A DNA stretch of 64,000 bases. Source: Aquila chrysaetos chrysaetos. Lineage: Eukaryota; Chordata; Aves; Accipitriformes; Accipitridae. How positions within the stretch are numbered: position 1 is the stretch's first letter; each line of letters starts with the position of its first letter. Of this stretch, positions 63,476-64,000 are shown piece by piece. Location of the stretch: positions 15,452,938 to 15,516,937 of the forward strand of contig NC_044022.1 of NCBI RefSeq assembly GCF_900496995.4, in the 5' to 3' direction. The position numbers were made by a program, and so were the translations under genes. The notes under the pieces were generated by a model, which searched no databases, was not told where the DNA came from, and worked only from the letters and a program-made list of their open reading frames with translations.

Positions 63476-63750
63476 TGTCTGAAAAGCAGATTCGTCACCT
63501 GGCGTGCAACGAGCCAATAATCACACACTCAGAAGAGACATTATTTATTTCATATTTGCGCAAAGATGGGTGCTAGGTGGTAATTCCACAAAGCTAGCGC
63601 ACCCTGCAGTTAAACAAGCAAGCAATTTATACAGTTGCAGATTCACCCACTTAGTTTCCACAGTCCTTTCCCAAAATCATTATTGGTAGTTGCTTATCCG
63701 CCACCATTTCTATTGGGCTAAGGTTTTCTCTGCTTCGAATTAAAGGTACA
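63476..63750 (-). mobile_element. Solo LTR-like element with 4-bp target duplication
   Basis: Read on the minus strand it starts TGTACCTTTAATTCG and ends CTTTTCAGACA, giving TG...CA ends. The + strand bases GTGT flank both sides (63472-63475 and 63751-63754). It carries a TATAAA box at 63631-63626 and AATAAA at 63549-63544, then about 70 nt to the end, which is normal R-U5 spacing. A 4-bp duplication fits class I (gamma-like) elements. The duplicated bases are low in complexity, so the ends need checking. Confidence 0.55.
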
Positions 63751-64000
63751 GTGTTCTTTTATTCTGCAGTGCATGTTGAAGGAGTGCTGGGGGGTAAGTC
63801 TTTCAGGTCTTGAATTAAGTCAGTGGTCGCGATCTCCCCCTGCCACCTTTACCTTTCCCCTAGTTCACACTTCTTTGACAATCATCCAGCCTTCTCTGGA
63901 GCAGGATGTTTCCTTTTTATCAGTCTTTAGTTCCTCCATCAAGGGTACAACTTTTAGCAAAGCCTGCATCATTTATACAAAGCAACCAGGCCTACATAGT

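Larger units (their letters stand above)
45770..64000 (+). other. MAML2: MAML2 intron 1, 5' part
   Basis: Starts with GTGAGT at 45770. No Mastermind exon 2 (LQGSLKRK-like) is seen before the window ends, in keeping with the very long first intron in other vertebrates. The first 900 bp remain CpG-rich. The rest is ordinary sequence with MIR-type SINE remnants, a 67-nt hairpin, a GA:TC inverted tract and LTR modules at the right end. Antisense open frames, for example 47382-47786, show no similarity. Confidence 0.8.

Overview
The window looks like nuclear DNA of a bird, probably a neoavian. It carries three truncated CR1 LINEs with the avian ATTCTATGATTCT-type tail and a solo retroviral LTR of the TGTCCTGGTTTCAGCTG type. 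Old MIR-type SINEs are present, there are no mammalian Alu or L1 elements, and genes sit in AT-rich DNA punctuated by sharp CpG islands. I cannot name the species. Most open frames are noise; the real coding content comes from spliced exons recognised by homology from memory.

Two protein genes are recognised, both on the + strand. (1) CCDC82 runs from a CpG-island promoter near 21.2-21.9 kb to a stop at 36578. I could place seven coding exons with compatible splice phases: 22164-22712, 23371-23593, 24752-24844, 26921-27045, 27901-28071, 35764-35949 and 36513-36578. They give a continuous 470-residue protein that aligns along its length with mammalian CCDC82. (2) MAML2, the Mastermind-like Notch coactivator, has its first coding exon at 45361-45769 in a second large CpG island (about 43.3-46.6 kb). 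The rest of the window is the start of its long first intron. CCDC82 followed by MAML2 in the same orientation matches human 11q21 as I recall it.

Layout: 1-5.6 kb intergenic with two copies of an old unclassified repeat; 5.6-6.6 kb CR1 (-); 8.1-8.7 kb isolated GC-rich island with an 8-bp tandem repeat and a doubtful minus-strand ORF; 10.5-11.1 kb solo LTR with a 5-bp target duplication; 11-21 kb intergenic with a CTCF-like site at 19.66 kb; 21.2-39.1 kb CCDC82, with a CR1 (-) in intron 6 and a CR1 (+) in the probable 3' UTR; 39-43.3 kb intergenic; 43.3-45.8 kb MAML2 promoter, 5' UTR and exon 1; 45.8-64 kb MAML2 intron 1. That intron holds a strong 67-nt hairpin, MIR SINE remnants, a purine/pyrimidine inverted repeat and, at the right end, two minus-strand LTR-like modules.

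Points that deserve a second look: a one-base excess in a G run that breaks the MAML2 exon 1 frame right after the start; a miRNA-sized hairpin at 49152-49218; a weak CCDC82 donor at 22712; the isolated CpG-rich island at 8.1-8.7 kb; and the 55.3-55.6 kb mirror/inverted GA:TC tract. I found no evidence for a novel multigene system.
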